Part shown: one piece after another, positions 22,126-33,248 of the stretch | Position numbering within the stretch: position 1 is the stretch's first letter | Layout of the letters: each line of letters begins with the position of its first letter | Origin: Molossus alvarezi | Taxonomy: Eukaryota > Chordata > Mammalia > Chiroptera > Molossidae | Reading direction: 5' to 3' | Assembly: GCA_037176705.1 (NCBI GenBank) | Contig: CM073886.1 | Location: 126,076,001-126,140,000 of the forward strand | Length of the DNA: 64,000 nucleotides | Position numbers and translations under genes: made by a program | Notes under the pieces: model-generated | Told to the model about the DNA's origin: nothing | Databases searched by the model: none | What the model saw: the letters and a program-made list of their open reading frames with translations, nothing else

Positions 22126-23441
22126 GTAGAGTTTCTAGCCAATAATAAGCCCATGCATCTCATCTGCAGAGGCACGGAGCACAGTTCTAAGCACTCATAA
22201 GTGGCCCACTTCAGGGTTATTTCTATGTGTTACGCAGGTAAAAATTTTTGAGTACTTAAAATATATACCCTCTCTTTCACTTGCTAACCTCTGAAATATC
22301 ATTGACCTAAAAACCAGAGTGGGTTGTAAATCCATGATATCAGATTACTTCCTGGGAGAAAGTATTTCTTTCCTTTGAAACGGAGAACATCGAGGCCCAG
22401 GTGCCGTGGAAAAGGAAAATAATTCAGAAATGAGTAGCTTGGGGAAATCAAAATAAATTTGCTTCCTTCTCAAATCTGCCAGTGATTGGTGTTGACAAAG
22501 TTTCCTTCTATCCTTGGCAGTATTTTGGGGAACCTGACAGAATGACAAATGCCCATGTCATGTAGGGGCTGGAGATAGGGATGGAAGGTGAGGGAAACTG
22601 AGGCAAGAAACCAGAGTCCAGTGAACTTCTCTCATTTAAGTCACGTGGTTTTAAGGGGGTCAGTTTCCAGAAAAAGCGTTTCATCTAAGTTGTACACAAA
22701 CACTCTTTCAGCATGATATTATCATGTTAATCAGCTTTCCTCCCATCTGAGTTGTACCAGGCCTTTCTTTGTCTTTATCACTTACTTTCCTTTTAAGACA
22801 CAATTATGTATCATTCAAGCAGAGTTTTATTTTGGCTCATAAAGGCTTTTGCCCAGAATTTAGCATATTCATTATGCTTTATTACCATGGCTATGGAAGT
22901 TGAATTATTAATTTTGGAATCATCATGTAGCTTTAGAGTATTTTGTAACATGTTTGTGCTAGGGAAATTTTATTTGATGTGTGTTTTTTGTTTTTAAATG
23001 AAATCAGTAGGTAAGAGGGCCTAAGTCCTTTAGCATCTTTATATCTATTAGTATTTCTACTGAGTCTATTCAGTGTCTTATATAAAATGAATGGAGGAAT
23101 AGTTAAAGTATAACATATTCTTGGGAAGTTTTTTAATTTATTATGAGAATCTGAAGTTCCAAATAACAGAAAAAAATCTTTGTGATGTAGACTTTATTTG
23201 TCAGGCTGATTAAACTTCCTTAATTCCAGATAAGGAAATGAAAAGGACACACACTTACATACATTTCGGATTAAATTGTTTTATTTCTATATTTAGAAAT
23301 TTAGACAAACATTAGGATTAATGTAGAGTTAGGATTAAAGCCAAAATATTAGGAATACCTTTATTAATAATTTAAAAATGAACATGTCAGTCAACATTAG
23401 GAGCCAAACTTAAAACCATGTGAAATTGATATCATGCAAAC
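22126..23441. other. AT-rich unique sequence
   Basis: No gene or recognised repeat in about 1.3 kb; AT-rich towards the right. Confidence 0.45.
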
Positions 23442-23597
23442 AAAATACCAATAAGCCCTGGCCAGGTAGCTTAGTTGGTTAGAGTATTATCCCCATATGC
23501 CAAGGTTGCAGGTTCAATCCCCAGTTAGGACACACACAAATCAACAAATGAATGCATAACTAAATTGAACAACAAATCAATGTTTTAAAAAAATACC
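23442..23597 (+). mobile_element. tRNA-derived SINE of a different subtype
   Basis: The body (23455-23592) begins GCCCTGGCCAGGTAGCTTAG, has TTGGTTAGAGTATTATCCCC, GGTTGCAGGTTCAATCCCCA and AATCAACAAATGAATGCATA, and ends in an A-run. Its head differs from the other copies, with GTAGCTTAGTTGG in place of GTTTGGCTCAGCGG, and it lacks their CT-rich body. A short AAAATACC repeat is the likely TSD. Confidence 0.88.
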
Positions 23598-24254
23598 TGT
23601 AACAGCCAAAGTTATGGTGGATCAGAAATGGACAGCTTTGCAGAATAAGTCAATCTGTAAGAAGTGAACTGAGCAAAAGTGGAGAGAGAAACAATGAGAT
23701 GCTTGATGAAGAGAGATTGAAAGAAAATTAAGAGAAATACCAGACGACTTTCCCTTTTCCATTGGACTTGGAATTACTTCTTACTTGTGGGTTTTGTGAG
23801 TTTTCCTAGTATGTGTTCAATAAAGATAGTTTGAGAGTTTTTGTTTCTTTCAACAAAATATCCTCTATTTGATAAAAATTGAAGTTCCATAGTTTGTGAA
23901 GTTTGGCAATAATTAAGGAAATGGCTTCAAGTGTCTTTGTTCTCAGGGTGAATACATGGCTTGCACTGCATGGTCAAATGTCACTTAATTGTAGCAAAAC
24001 TAGTCAACAGAGATGGGCCTGCCCTAGTGAGGAGAGAGGTATGTGTTGTTTTTTCTGTGCTTATATTCCTAATCAAGATCATAAGCCTTATTTATACTCT
24101 AGAAATAATGTTAGAAGTGGAAATGAGATTAATGAGCTAAAACTTCAAATTCATTTTAATGATATTTTAATAGCACTTCTGCTGTTCAGGTGGGGCCAAA
24201 TCCTTCTGTGCTTTTTAGGACATGGTGAAGAATGGATTTTATCTACTTGAAATG
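23598..24254. other. Unique sequence, no gene seen
   Basis: A 115-codon forward frame (23903-24250) has no recognisable features. Confidence 0.4.
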
Positions 24255-24771
24255 GGACAGGTTAATTTTGTGCGTCAACTTGGCTGGGCTGAGGGATTTC
24301 CAGAGAGCTGGCAAAACTTTGTTTCTGGGTGAGTCTTAAGGGTGTTCCAGAAGAAGCTAGGGTTTGAATCAACAGACTGAGTAAGGAAGATAGCTCTTAC
24401 CATTGCAGGTGGGCAGCATCCAGTCCATCTAGGTACTGAACAGAACGGAAATGTGGAGGGAGGGCAAATTTGTTGTCTGCTTGCGGTGGGACACCTTCCT
24501 CTCCTATCGTTGACATTGGTGTTTCTCATTCTTGGGTCTTTTGGCTTCGAACCAGGACGGACATCATTGGCTTCCTGATTCTCGGGCCTTTGCACTTGTC
24601 CTGGGACTCACACCATCAGCTTTCCTGGACCTTCAGCTTGCAGATGGGAAACCATGGGGCATCTTAGCTTCCTTAATTGTGTGAGCCAGTCCTTCATACT
24701 AAATCTCTTTCTATATATCTGCATATATATCCTACTGGTTCTGTTTCTCTGGAGGAATCTGATTAATACAA
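24255..24771 (+). mobile_element. Ancient LTR-like repeat
   Basis: Starts GACAGGTTAATTTTGTGCGT CAACTTGGCTGGGC, contains GAATCAACAGACTGAGTAAG, GGGCAGCATCCAGTC, CTTGCAGATGGGAAACCATG, TAAATCTCTTTCTATATATC and CTACTGGTTCTGTTTCTCTG, and ends GATTAATACA. These are landmarks of an old mammal-wide solo LTR-type repeat. I am unsure of the family, and no internal viral genes are present. Confidence 0.65.
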
Positions 24772-24784
24772 TGGGCAAGTAGAT

Positions 24785-24930
24785 ACTTAAATCTGGAACT
24801 GAGAGACTTGATATCTAAGCTGGAAAAAAAAAATGAAAATCATCAGCATGTAAATGCTACATAAAATCGCAGTTTGGATGAGATCACCTCAGAGCCAAGT
24901 CTAAGGAGGTGGAACAAATCCATGGTAAGG
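24785..24930 (+). mobile_element. Short piece of the ancient LINE-type repeat
   Basis: AAAATCATCAGCATGTAAAT GCTACATAAAATCGC and TTGGATGAGATCACCTCAGA match the part of the old repeat represented near 12.93 kb (GGGAGTTATTAGCATATAGT). Confidence 0.55.
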
Positions 24931-24967
24931 CCTGAGGATGTTATTAAAATCTGTATCTTAGCTTTCT

Positions 24968-25160
24968 TTTCGGTTCCATCGATCTTCTTGTATTAGTAAG
25001 ATACAGTTTTAATGATAATACTGTAGAATAAGTCTTTGTACCTGTGAAAACAAATCATTACCTGTTTCCTGTTAACTATATTTTTTGGTTCTTCTCACCT
25101 GTATTTTCTTCCATGTGAACTTTTGTATCATTTTACAAAATCAAAAATTTCCTTTTGCTA
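24968..25160 (-). mobile_element. Old L1 ORF2 fragment
   Basis: Reverse L1 ORF2: CGGTTCCATCGATCTTCTTG, CAGTTTTAATGATAATACTG, AATAAGTCTTTGTACCTG, TCTTCCATGTGAACTTTTG. It corresponds to the segment also found at 49.26-49.43 kb, much more diverged. Confidence 0.7.
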
Positions 25161-25850
25161 TGTGACACTAATTATAATTTTATGAAATGGGCACAAACAA
25201 CCACAACATTGATGTTTTGTTTGCTATCAGTGACTTCACTGATTTTTGAGCTAGACCAGTCATTAGGGCTTGTCTGGCCTATCAAGATGAGGACACTTAT
25301 GGGGCCTATGACTGGGTGGGTGGCCCAGAGATGGCCCAGAGTGAGAGATTTGGTTCTGGGTTGGACAAGGGAGGAGGCCCAGGGGCACACAGGTTGGGAA
25401 TCACTGGGTAGACAGCCTGGCAAAGTCACGGCAGTTAACCCTGCTCCGTTCCCAGAGCCAAAGCCAATGGGAGGTGTGCAGCCAGTGAAGGAAAAGCCTG
25501 CGATTCATGCTCAGTTTAAGAGGAACTCGGTTAAGTCTGTGTATTACGACTATTTCTGATAATAGGTTTCAGTTCTTGATTTACCTTTTATAGGCCCCAA
25601 AGGTCATCCAGACTCAGTGAACTAGAAAATATTCAGGTTCCAGAACAGGGATGCGGTCTATTTTGAACTCATGATTCTTACTCCGTAGTATCGTGTTCAG
25701 ATGAACCTTTCTCTGTTCCAGTGAGGGAACAATTTCTTTCTTCTCTCATTTCTTTCAACTTAAAATTTGGAGCGTGACGTTCAAGGAGCATGAAGCTACT
25801 GGTAATTTTGCAAGTGTTTTTGCTCTTTCCTTTTTGGGTCTGTATGTACC
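25161..25850. other. Unique sequence, no gene seen
   Basis: A 134-codon forward frame at 25155-25559 has a strongly hydrophobic start but no recognisable homology. It ends in AT-rich sequence and lacks CpG or promoter context. Confidence 0.4.
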
Positions 25851-26470
25851 AGCTCTGTCTGCCTGCCTTGCTCCCCTCCCCTCTGCTTCCTCTGGCTAAC
25901 TCCTACTCACCTGTCAAAACCAGTCTCAGAGGTTACCTTCTTTAAGAAGTATCTATGCCTCTTTCTTTTTCATTAAATTTATTGGGGTGACATTGGTTAA
26001 TAAAGGTAATAGGTTTCAAGTGGATAGTTCTACAATACAGCATCTGTATAGTGCATTGTGTGTTTACCACTCAAAGTCCAACATCTCATCACGATATGTT
26101 GGACCTCCAGGACCTCTGCTACCTCCCACCCCCTTCCCTCTGGTGCCCACCATAATGTTATCTGTGTCTATGAACTTTTGTTTGTTTGTCTTGTTCATTC
26201 ATATGCTCCTTGCAGTTTTTTGTCCACATATGAGTGAAATCATATGTTCTATGCCTCCTTCTGGACTGTGCCTTCTTGCGTGTCTCCCAACTGTGCTGTG
26301 ACAACATTTATGACAGTGTCTGGAATGCCTACACACTTCCCAGCGACCTTCACTACAACATGGCCTCTTAGCAACTCTGAGAGGGTTTCTTTGATCTCAG
26401 CCTCCTCAGTGATGCGTATAAGGCCCAGCACAGGTCAGACATTCAATACATACTTGTTGAATCAATGCAC
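25851..26470 (+). mobile_element. L2 3' end, interrupted by an L1 tail
   Basis: Left part: TGGCTAACTCCTACTCACCT GTCAAAACCAGTCTCAGAGG TTACCTTCTTTAAGAAG. Right part after 26262: TGCTGTGACAACATTTATGA, GGCCCAGCACAGGTCAGACA TTCAATACATACTTGTTGAA T. Together they follow the L2 3' end order. The younger L1 tail at 25967-26247 splits them with a clear TSD, so the L2 was there first. Confidence 0.75.
25952..26262 (-). mobile_element. L1 3' UTR tail inserted in L2
   Basis: The body (25967-26247) sits between TCTATGCCTCTTTCT and TCTATGCCTCCTTCT (14 of 15). It reads TTAAATTTATTGGGGTGACA TTGGTTAATAAAGGTAATAG, GCATCTGTATAGTGCATTGT, TCTGTGTCTATGAACTTTTG and CACATATGAGTGAAATCATA. This 3' UTR type, ending TGTCACCCCAATAAATTTAA on its own strand, is shared with 29.25 kb and differs from the 31.9 and 33.0 kb types. 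5'-truncated within the 3' UTR. Confidence 0.9.
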
Positions 26471-27190
26471 AGTCCATCTGCCTCCCTGAAAGGACTCCCA
26501 CTTATAAGAAGAACGAGTTAGAGCACTCTCCAAATTTCACACTTTCACAGGACATATAACTCTGAAATCTGAAAAGAGATTTATGAATGTAGGCGGCTGA
26601 GTACATTACTTTGAAATCCATTTTCTCCTGTCATTGACATGGAAACATTTCTCAGAGAAACGGAGGTCAGAAGCTTATGGAGTGTGAGTGGGACAAGTGT
26701 ATAAAAACGTGTTTTTTTCAGGTTCTAAAGCTGGTGGTAGATTTTAGAGCTGAGAGGCTGGTCCCGTGGAAAGAGCATCATGCTCTTTGGGTAGAGGTAG
26801 CATGAAAATGGGACCCCTGGGACACAGTCCTTGCAAAACAGTCATCACTTCCACAATCTGGAGGAGATGTTCTACACAGTCAGAGAGGCCAAAGGCGTAA
26901 AAAAAGAGCCTCAGAGAAGAGAGAGAATAAATGATCAGTTACAGTGTTATATCTCGTGTCCTCCAAATCTGAATTTCGTCTAAATGTAAAACACATGGCA
27001 GAGCAAGCCTCGTTTTTCTTTTTCTGGCTTTTTGTCAGGTGGTGTTGGAATAGAGCATCTCTTATTATGTAACAGAATTTCGCTTAAAGGAGACCGCTGC
27101 ACAGATGAATCACGTATGCTTCGGTATATTGGAGAAGAATAGGAACAGTTGTGTTTTTAAACTCAGAAAAATGAGTACATTGTTCCAACT
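26471..27190. other. Unique sequence, no gene seen
   Basis: No recognised element. Confidence 0.45.
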
Positions 27191-27306
27191 GAGTCATAGA
27201 CTAATAGAATTTCAAGGCTAGAAGGGAAATTAAGTATCTTTTAATTAAAAGTATTGATTTTACAAATGAGGAAACATTAAGCGTAGTGAAGTTGATCAAG
27301 GTCTCA
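27191..27306 (-). mobile_element. MIR-like ancient SINE fragment
   Basis: GAGTCATAGACTAATAGAAT TTCAAGGCTAGAAGGGAAAT, then GATTTTACAAATGAGGAAAC and GATCAAGGTCTCA. It has the old-SINE order of gene-body-like GAATTTCAAGGCTAGAAGG followed by the ATGAGGAAACT core. Confidence 0.55.
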
Positions 27307-27889
27307 ACAAACCTTTATGTGCCAAGGACATCAGATATGTGAACAAATGATATAAAGCATGATGGAAATATGTGGTATCATTGGAAATAAATCAGCATTG
27401 GTTACTAGCCTGTACTTTTATTTTGTAGGGAGATATCTCCTCATCCATGATGTCAGTCATTAAAATGTCCTTACGCGATCGTGAGAAATGACATTTTGGC
27501 ACATGTATTCATGGCAAGCAGGGCTCTGCCGTACTGCATGTCCAGTCCCTTAGCAGTAGGAAACGGGGGAAGTGTCCAGGCCACCAGGTCGTTAGTTCTG
27601 AGGAATACTGGGAGGCCAGCACAGGACACTTGCACTTGGGATGGATGATGCTAAAAACAGTCTTGGACACTCCAGCTATATTTCTACAATCAGTGGAGCA
27701 GGGGCCATGACCCCCTCCAATCGGGAAACCCTACATATCCTCACTGTGTCTATAAAGATGTTTCTTCTTAAAGGTAGTCATATAATTTCTACATGAAAGC
27801 AAAATAATCCGAATGCATAATGATGATAAAACTTTCTCACAGAACATTGTTACATAATTTCTCTTTTTAATTATTTTAAAAGCCCAGGA
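27307..27889. other. Unique sequence, no gene seen
   Basis: No recognised element. Confidence 0.45.
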
Positions 27890-27980
27890 TCATACTTGTA
27901 TTTTCCTCATTTTACATGTGGAATGCTAAGGCTGAATGGTTAGATGACTTGCCCAAGAGTTGGTGAGAGCTGAAGTCATT
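27890..27980 (-). mobile_element. MIR SINE fragment
   Basis: TTTTCCTCATTTTACATGTG GAATGCTAAGGC and TTAGATGACTTGCCCAAGAG TTGGTGAGAGC match reverse MIR. Confidence 0.7.
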
Positions 27981-28316
27981 GGTGGAGGAGACGGGAGGCT
28001 CAGGAGCCAATATATATGCCCATGAGAAAGCCTTGCTTCCAGACAAGGACTCATGTCTGGCAATACTGGCTACTAACTCTCCAAAGATGAACTTTTGAAA
28101 AGGGGAACAAGGTTTCGTATTTAAGTAGGGAGCCCATTATAGAACCAATGTTTCCCTAGGCGTCTGGCATGTTGTTGCATTTCCTTGCAGAGAGAACCTT
28201 TCCTGTGGCTACAACTACCTGGTATGATTTCAGCAATAGTTCTGCCTTAAAGAGTTATGAACTGAACAGCTTGGTTCTACAGAGGGTTGGGTTCAGTAGA
28301 AAATTAGCTATTTGTT
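27981..28316. other. Unique sequence, no gene seen
   Basis: No recognised element before the CA/CG tract. Confidence 0.45.
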
Positions 28317-28382
28317 TACACACACACACACACACACACACGCGCGCGCGCGCACACGCACACACACACATACACACACACT
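28317..28382. repeat. (CA)n-(CG)n-(CA)n microsatellite
   Basis: About 66 bp of alternating pyrimidine-purine: CA units, a block of about six CG units (28342-28353), then CA units with one TA step. A strong candidate for left-handed Z-DNA. Confidence 0.95.
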
Positions 28383-28397
28383 ATGCATACATGCAAA

Positions 28398-28650
28398 GGC
28401 AGCCTAGTGAAGAGGTTGTGAACGTAGGTTCAGAGTCAGGAGCAATTCCAGTCCTAGGTGAGCTATTCATTAGTCTTTGGGCCTTCACTAGCTGTGTGTT
28501 GGCCAGTCTCTGAGTCTCAGTTTCTGTATCTACCAAATAGGAGTAAATATAATATTTGTAAGATTGTGGTGAGAATTGAGATATTTATAAAGTACGTAGC
28601 ATATCTTCTAGCGCATAGTAGTCTCAATAAATATTAGTAGTGATAATGTA
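28398..28650 (+). mobile_element. MIR SINE
   Basis: Nearly full forward MIR: GGCAGCCTAGTGAAGAGGTT, CACTAGCTGTGTGTTGGCCA, AGTCTCAGTTTCTGTATCTA, AGATTGTGGTGAGAATTGAG, and TAGTAGTCTCAATAAATATT AGTA. Confidence 0.88.
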
Positions 28651-29249
28651 TGTATGATACATGGTTCCAAAAATAGACTCGAGACAGCTGTAAATTTTTA
28701 TTAAATAATGGTTTATTCATACAATCTTATAAGTATGTGAAGTAATTGAAGGAATGGAGAATAAGGTCATGTATAAGAAGATATTAAAAATAAGATTAGT
28801 ACATAATGACAAAATGTCCTGTGTATTGCTCTTTGTAAGCCAGAAATATTGCTTCACGCTTCTTAGGAATTAATGCACAGAGGAAAACAAAGTTAATTAA
28901 ATTTTGTCATGCCCACATGTGAACACAAAACGATGCTCAAGGAGAAGAGTGGGTTTCTCTAGGCTGACCAAGTCAGTGGCTCTTTTCACTTTGTGGGCAC
29001 TGTGTCATTATTGACAATATCTTCAACACCTTCTCAACAATACAAAAATAAACTCTGTATTTCTTATATGTGGATGTAAGTGAAGGCTTAAAACCAAAGT
29101 ATAATTTAGAAAGGAAATTTCATGAGCGAAGGCAATGACATATGTATAATTCTCTGATGGCCAGGCTTAGTCCAATCTTGGCCCCCAGTTTAAGTACCTA
29201 GAGCTATAAATGAACCTGACTCAGCAAATTTTTCGTAAATATTATTTGT
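28651..29249. other. AT-rich unique sequence
   Basis: No recognised element. Confidence 0.45.
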
Positions 29250-29765
29250 TTAAAAAATTTTGAATTAAATTTATTGGGGTGACATTGGTTAATAAAATTA
29301 TATAGATTTCAGGTGTACAGGTTTATGATACATCATCTGTATACTGCATTGTATGCCCACCACCCAAAGTGAGATCATCTTCTGTCAGCATGTATTTGAC
29401 CCCTTACTATCCCCCCCCCACTCCCCTTCCCTGTGGTAACCCCCATACTGTTGTCTGTGTCTATGAGTTTTTGTTTGTTTTTCTTTTTTGTTTATTTGTT
29501 GCTTTCAGTGTTATATCCCACATATGAGTGAAATCATATGGTTCTTGATTTTGACTTATTTTGCTTAGCATGATATTCTCAAGATCCATTCATGTTATTA
29601 CAAAAGGCAGTATTTTATTTTTTCTTATAGCTGAGTACTGTTCCATTGTATATATATGTACCATGTCTTCTTTATTTAATCATCTATCAAAGAACATTTG
29701 GTTGTTTCCATGTCTTGGCCACTGTGAACAGTGCTGTGATGAACATAGGGGTGCGTATTATTTAT
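29250..29765 (-). mobile_element. L1 3' end, reverse strand
   Basis: AAATTTATTGGGGTGACATT GGTTAATAAAATTATATAG, GTACAGGTTTATGATACATC, CTGTTGTCTGTGTCTATGAG, TTTTGCTTAGCATGATATTC, CATGTCTTGGCCACTGTGAA, ATGAACATAGGGGTG. It holds the 3' UTR plus the last part of ORF2, 5'-truncated. Diverged TSD-like sequence (ATTATTTGTTTAAAA / ATTATTTATTAAAAC) lies at the edges. Confidence 0.9.
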
Positions 29766-31149
29766 TAAAACCAATTTTTTGAGAGTAAATTGCCCAGTGC
29801 AGAATGAAAGTTATACTTCCTCAGAAGTAGCTGGGAGTTGGATTTTTTTGGGTCCAATTATGAAAGATTCATAAACTTTTGTTGTTCAATGACCTGGGAA
29901 GTGATTTGACATTTACTCTTAGGTGTCCAGTGAAAAGTCAGGCTGCCAGAAATCAAACGGCCTACCCAGAGAGATGCATTATCATTTTTCTTGAATTTTT
30001 GTAAGAGTGTATGTATCTGAGCCAAACAGATGACATATGTCTGGGAGCAGGTTCTCAAATGGTCCGGGGACCAGTGGTTTGGCAGCCTCTTCTCTGCATT
30101 TGAAATTAAGGGGGGGTGTAAGGAAGGTTACAAGGCAGGGATTGGATTACAAGAGAGTATATTCTTATTATTTTCACTCAGATTTTTCAAAACCTTGGCC
30201 GTCTTTATTAAAACAACAAATGTGGTAAAGGGGTAAGCCCCATGAGGGAAGCGGCTCTCTCTTGTTTAAGGAGTCCTCCTCAAACCCACAACACCTCCTG
30301 ACACGTGGTGGTGAGAACAGATGACTTGTGTTTTTAAATAATGAAGGAACCTACAGATGGTACAACTCGTTTTAAGGAGAATCTGAAGAGCAGACTGATA
30401 TATACGCATCAAGACTTGAAAGACTTGAAAAATACATGCAAACTGAGGACAGTGGTCAATATCCACAGGGAAGTAATTGACGCCATTCCACCAGAAGCAA
30501 TTTGCATTTCTAAGAACAAGAATCAGTGCATTATAGTCAATTTTCTACAATTTAGTTGTAAAATCGTGCAAAGACAGTAATAGGCTGAGATAACCCTGAA
30601 ATATGTGCTGGACAGGAAAGCCAGTAATCTTTCAGGTCTATTTCACAATTTTCCCCTGCAGCAGGCACTCCAAAATATTTTTTACAAGCTAATCATACAT
30701 ACTGACTAAGTGATACATTTCAGTTGGATGTATTATATAGAGAAATATTTAAAGAAATACAAATACAAGGGTATATATTTTTTACCTTTCCTCACTATTC
30801 TTAGTAATGTGATATGAATTCTTCTCTGAACTTGGTTATAGATAAACTCAAGTCCTTTTGCTTACTTGAGTCAAAATCATCTGTGCCTATCACTGTTTCT
30901 CTGGGCCTTGAGGGTCATTCCTTTTTTTCTGCTATAGGTGTACCCTTCAGAGGAGTGTATGATTTACACATGTTCCTTGCTGATGGTATTTAGCTCTCTG
31001 GCTCTCCTCAATTTCTGCCTACCTGCATTTTTCAAGGGGGGAAGTCAGAAGTGTGGTGGCCTAGGGACTTAAAATCGGTGTCTGAAGCGAGGGTAGCCCT
31101 GTGGGGTGAGCCTTTAGTCTGTGGAGTCTGACGCTAACAGGCATTGAAC
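29766..31149. other. Unique sequence, no gene seen
   Basis: GTTCTCAAATGGTCCGGGGA CCAG at 30050-30073 resembles a terminal piece of MER5A, but too little is left to be sure. A 79-codon forward frame at 30341-30580 has no recognised features. Confidence 0.4.
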
Positions 31150-31974
31150 ATCCCGTGTCTTATTATGAAGAAATGCTCAACATCACTAATCATCAGAGAG
31201 ATGCAAATTAAAACAACAATGAAGTATCACCTCACACCTGTCAGAATGGCCGCCATCAACAAATCATCAAACAACAAGTGTTGGCGAGGGTGTGGAGAAA
31301 AGGGGACTCTAGTACACTGCTGGTGGGAATGCAGACTGGTGCAGCCACTATGGAAAACACTATGGTGTTACCTCAAAAAATTAAAAATTGAACTTCCATT
31401 TGACCCAGTGATCCCACTTCTAGGAATATACCCTAAGAAGCCTGAAACACCAATCAGAAAGAATATATGTACCCCCATGTTTGTAGCAGCACTATTTACA
31501 ATAGCTAAGATCTGGAAACAGCCCAAATGTCCATCAGTAGACGAATGGATAAAAAAGCAGTGGTACACATACACAATGGAGTACTATGCAGCTGTAAGAA
31601 AGAAAGGTCTCTTATCATTTGAGACTACATGGAGGGACCTGGAAAGTATTATCCTAAGCGAAACAAGCCAAACAGAGAAAGACAAGTATCATATGATCTC
31701 ATGTATTTGTGGAATATAATGAACATAACAGTCTGAGGAATGGGGTAGTCCCAGAGATGTGGAAGTGGGGTACAGACTGACAATCCCCAGAAGAAGGGTG
31801 GTGGGGGAGAGATAAACCACAGAACTTATATGCATGTATGCATGAACAATGGACATGGACAACAAAGCTGGGGACAGGGCAGGGAGGGGGGAATCAGTGG
31901 GGGGAAAAGGGAGAGATATCTGTAACAAAAATAAATTAATTAATTAAAAAAAAAAAAGAAAATCCCGTGTCTTA
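31150..31974 (+). mobile_element. Young 5'-truncated L1 with perfect TSD
   Basis: The 13-bp duplication ATCCCGTGTCTTA occurs at 31150-31162 and 31962-31974. Between them lie the last roughly 184 codons of ORF2, open from 31165 to the stop at 31717-31719 and ending [10 protein letters not shown]. The frame includes [17 protein letters not shown] and a [16 protein letters not shown] motif. A G-rich 3' UTR, AATAAA at 31930-31935 and an A-tail follow. The open frame, exact TSD and near-identity with 63.8-64.0 kb mark a recent insertion. It cannot move on its own because endonuclease and RT are absent. Confidence 0.97.
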
Positions 31975-32052
31975 CAGCTGTACACAGCTCACTGCGAGAA
32001 AATATAAAAGCACCAAAATAAGTCCTTTCCACAATTCTCCTGTCTATCTGAA

Positions 32053-32410
32053 TTCACCGTACCAGAGTAGGCAGTCGAGGTAGGGATCACACCGTCTTGT
32101 GACAGAGTGGGCAGTCCAGGTAGGGATCACACTGTCATGTACTAGAGTAGGCAGTCGAGGTAGGGATCACACCGTCGTGTGACAGAGTGGGCAGTCCAGG
32201 TAGGGATCACACCGTCATGTACTAGAGTGGGCAGTCCAGGTAGGGATCACACCGTCGGGTACCAGAGTAGGCAGTCGAGGTAGGGATCACACTGTCGTGT
32301 ACTAGAGTAGGCAGTCCAGGTAGGGATCACACCGTCGGTGACAGAGTAGGCAGTCCAGGTAGGGATCACACCATCAGGTGACAGAGTAGGCAGTCAGTGT
32401 AAGGATCACA
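32053..32410. repeat. 40-bp minisatellite, about 8.8 copies
   Basis: Eight full units start at 32061, 32101, 32141, 32181, 32221, 32261, 32301 (39 bp) and 32340, with a diverged partial ninth from 32380. The shared core is GGTAGGGATCACACCGTC. Units vary at fixed sites: start ACC/ACT/GAC, AGAGTAGG/AGAGTGGG, and GTCGAGG/GTCCAGG. In the first four, types alternate, giving an 80-bp higher-order unit. It lies about 90 bp beyond the young L1 tail. Confidence 0.97.
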
Positions 32411-32882
32411 AAAAGTACTTGTTTGGGGGCAACTCTCCTCCTTTCAGCTAATTACATGTTTACAAGGGGGGGAGCGGGTTTGATGAACACACATTCTTCA
32501 CAAATGCCAGTTAGAACAGCCACTTTATATCCAAGTCACCCATTCACAGAGCCCTTCCGAATGGAGAGGACATTTCTACACTTTATATTTTCTGGCGAAT
32601 TAGTGTGAATTGGTGCCACTGAGGTTTAATTAGCTCAAAATATGCATTTTTTCTTTAAAAAAATGTTGTTTTACTATTTTAAGCCATGATTTGTTTTTAC
32701 CCATAAACCTGTACTACTTGAAAGGAAGAGAAAACCTTAAAATCCGATTGCAAGGAAGTCCCCTGAAGCCTAGCATGGTGACAGCGGAGTCAGGGTCTCC
32801 AGCAAGACTCCAAGGCCACAGGCTCTGGTGGCCACGTCGTGTGTGTCTCTGAGATGCATCAGCACCGGGCAGGGCAGTTTGT
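32411..32882. other. Unique sequence, no gene seen
   Basis: No recognised element. Confidence 0.45.
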
Positions 32883-33248
32883 GAGATTGGCACAATTTTA
32901 AAAAATGTATCTTTATTGTTGAAGGTATTACAGATGTCCCCTCTCCCCCCAACTGACCCTCTCCACCCCGCTCCTGCCCCCTCTCCTGCCTTCACCATAC
33001 GCTGTCTGTGTCCATTGGTTGTGCGTATACACATGTAAGTTCTTTGGTTTATCTCTTTCTGCCCCCACCGCCTTCCCTCTGAGGTGTGTCAGTCTGATCC
33101 CTACTCTCGTGTCTCTGCATCTATTTTGTTCGTCAGTTTATTTTATTTCTTAGATTCCACCAATAAATGAGATTGAGTGATACTTGTCCTTTCTGACTGG
33201 CTTGTTTCCCTTAGCATAATACTTTTCAGGTCCCTCCATGGAGATTGG
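32883..33248 (-). mobile_element. L1 3' UTR tail
   Basis: TATCTTTATTGTTGAAGGTA TTACAGATGTCCCC, TGTCTGTGTCCATTGG, AAGTTCTTTGGTTTATCTCT, AGATTCCACCAATAAATGAG and TTCCCTTAGCATAATAC. A near-direct repeat starting GAGATTGG flanks it at 32883 and 33241. It contains the 3' UTR and only the very end of ORF2. Confidence 0.9.

Noticed and set aside
30048..30110. MER5A end at 30 kb
   Set aside because: Only about 25 bp resemble the family, too little to annotate.
32053..32410. CRISPR-like regular array
   Set aside because: Units are contiguous with no unique spacers, and the host is a mammal. It is a minisatellite.
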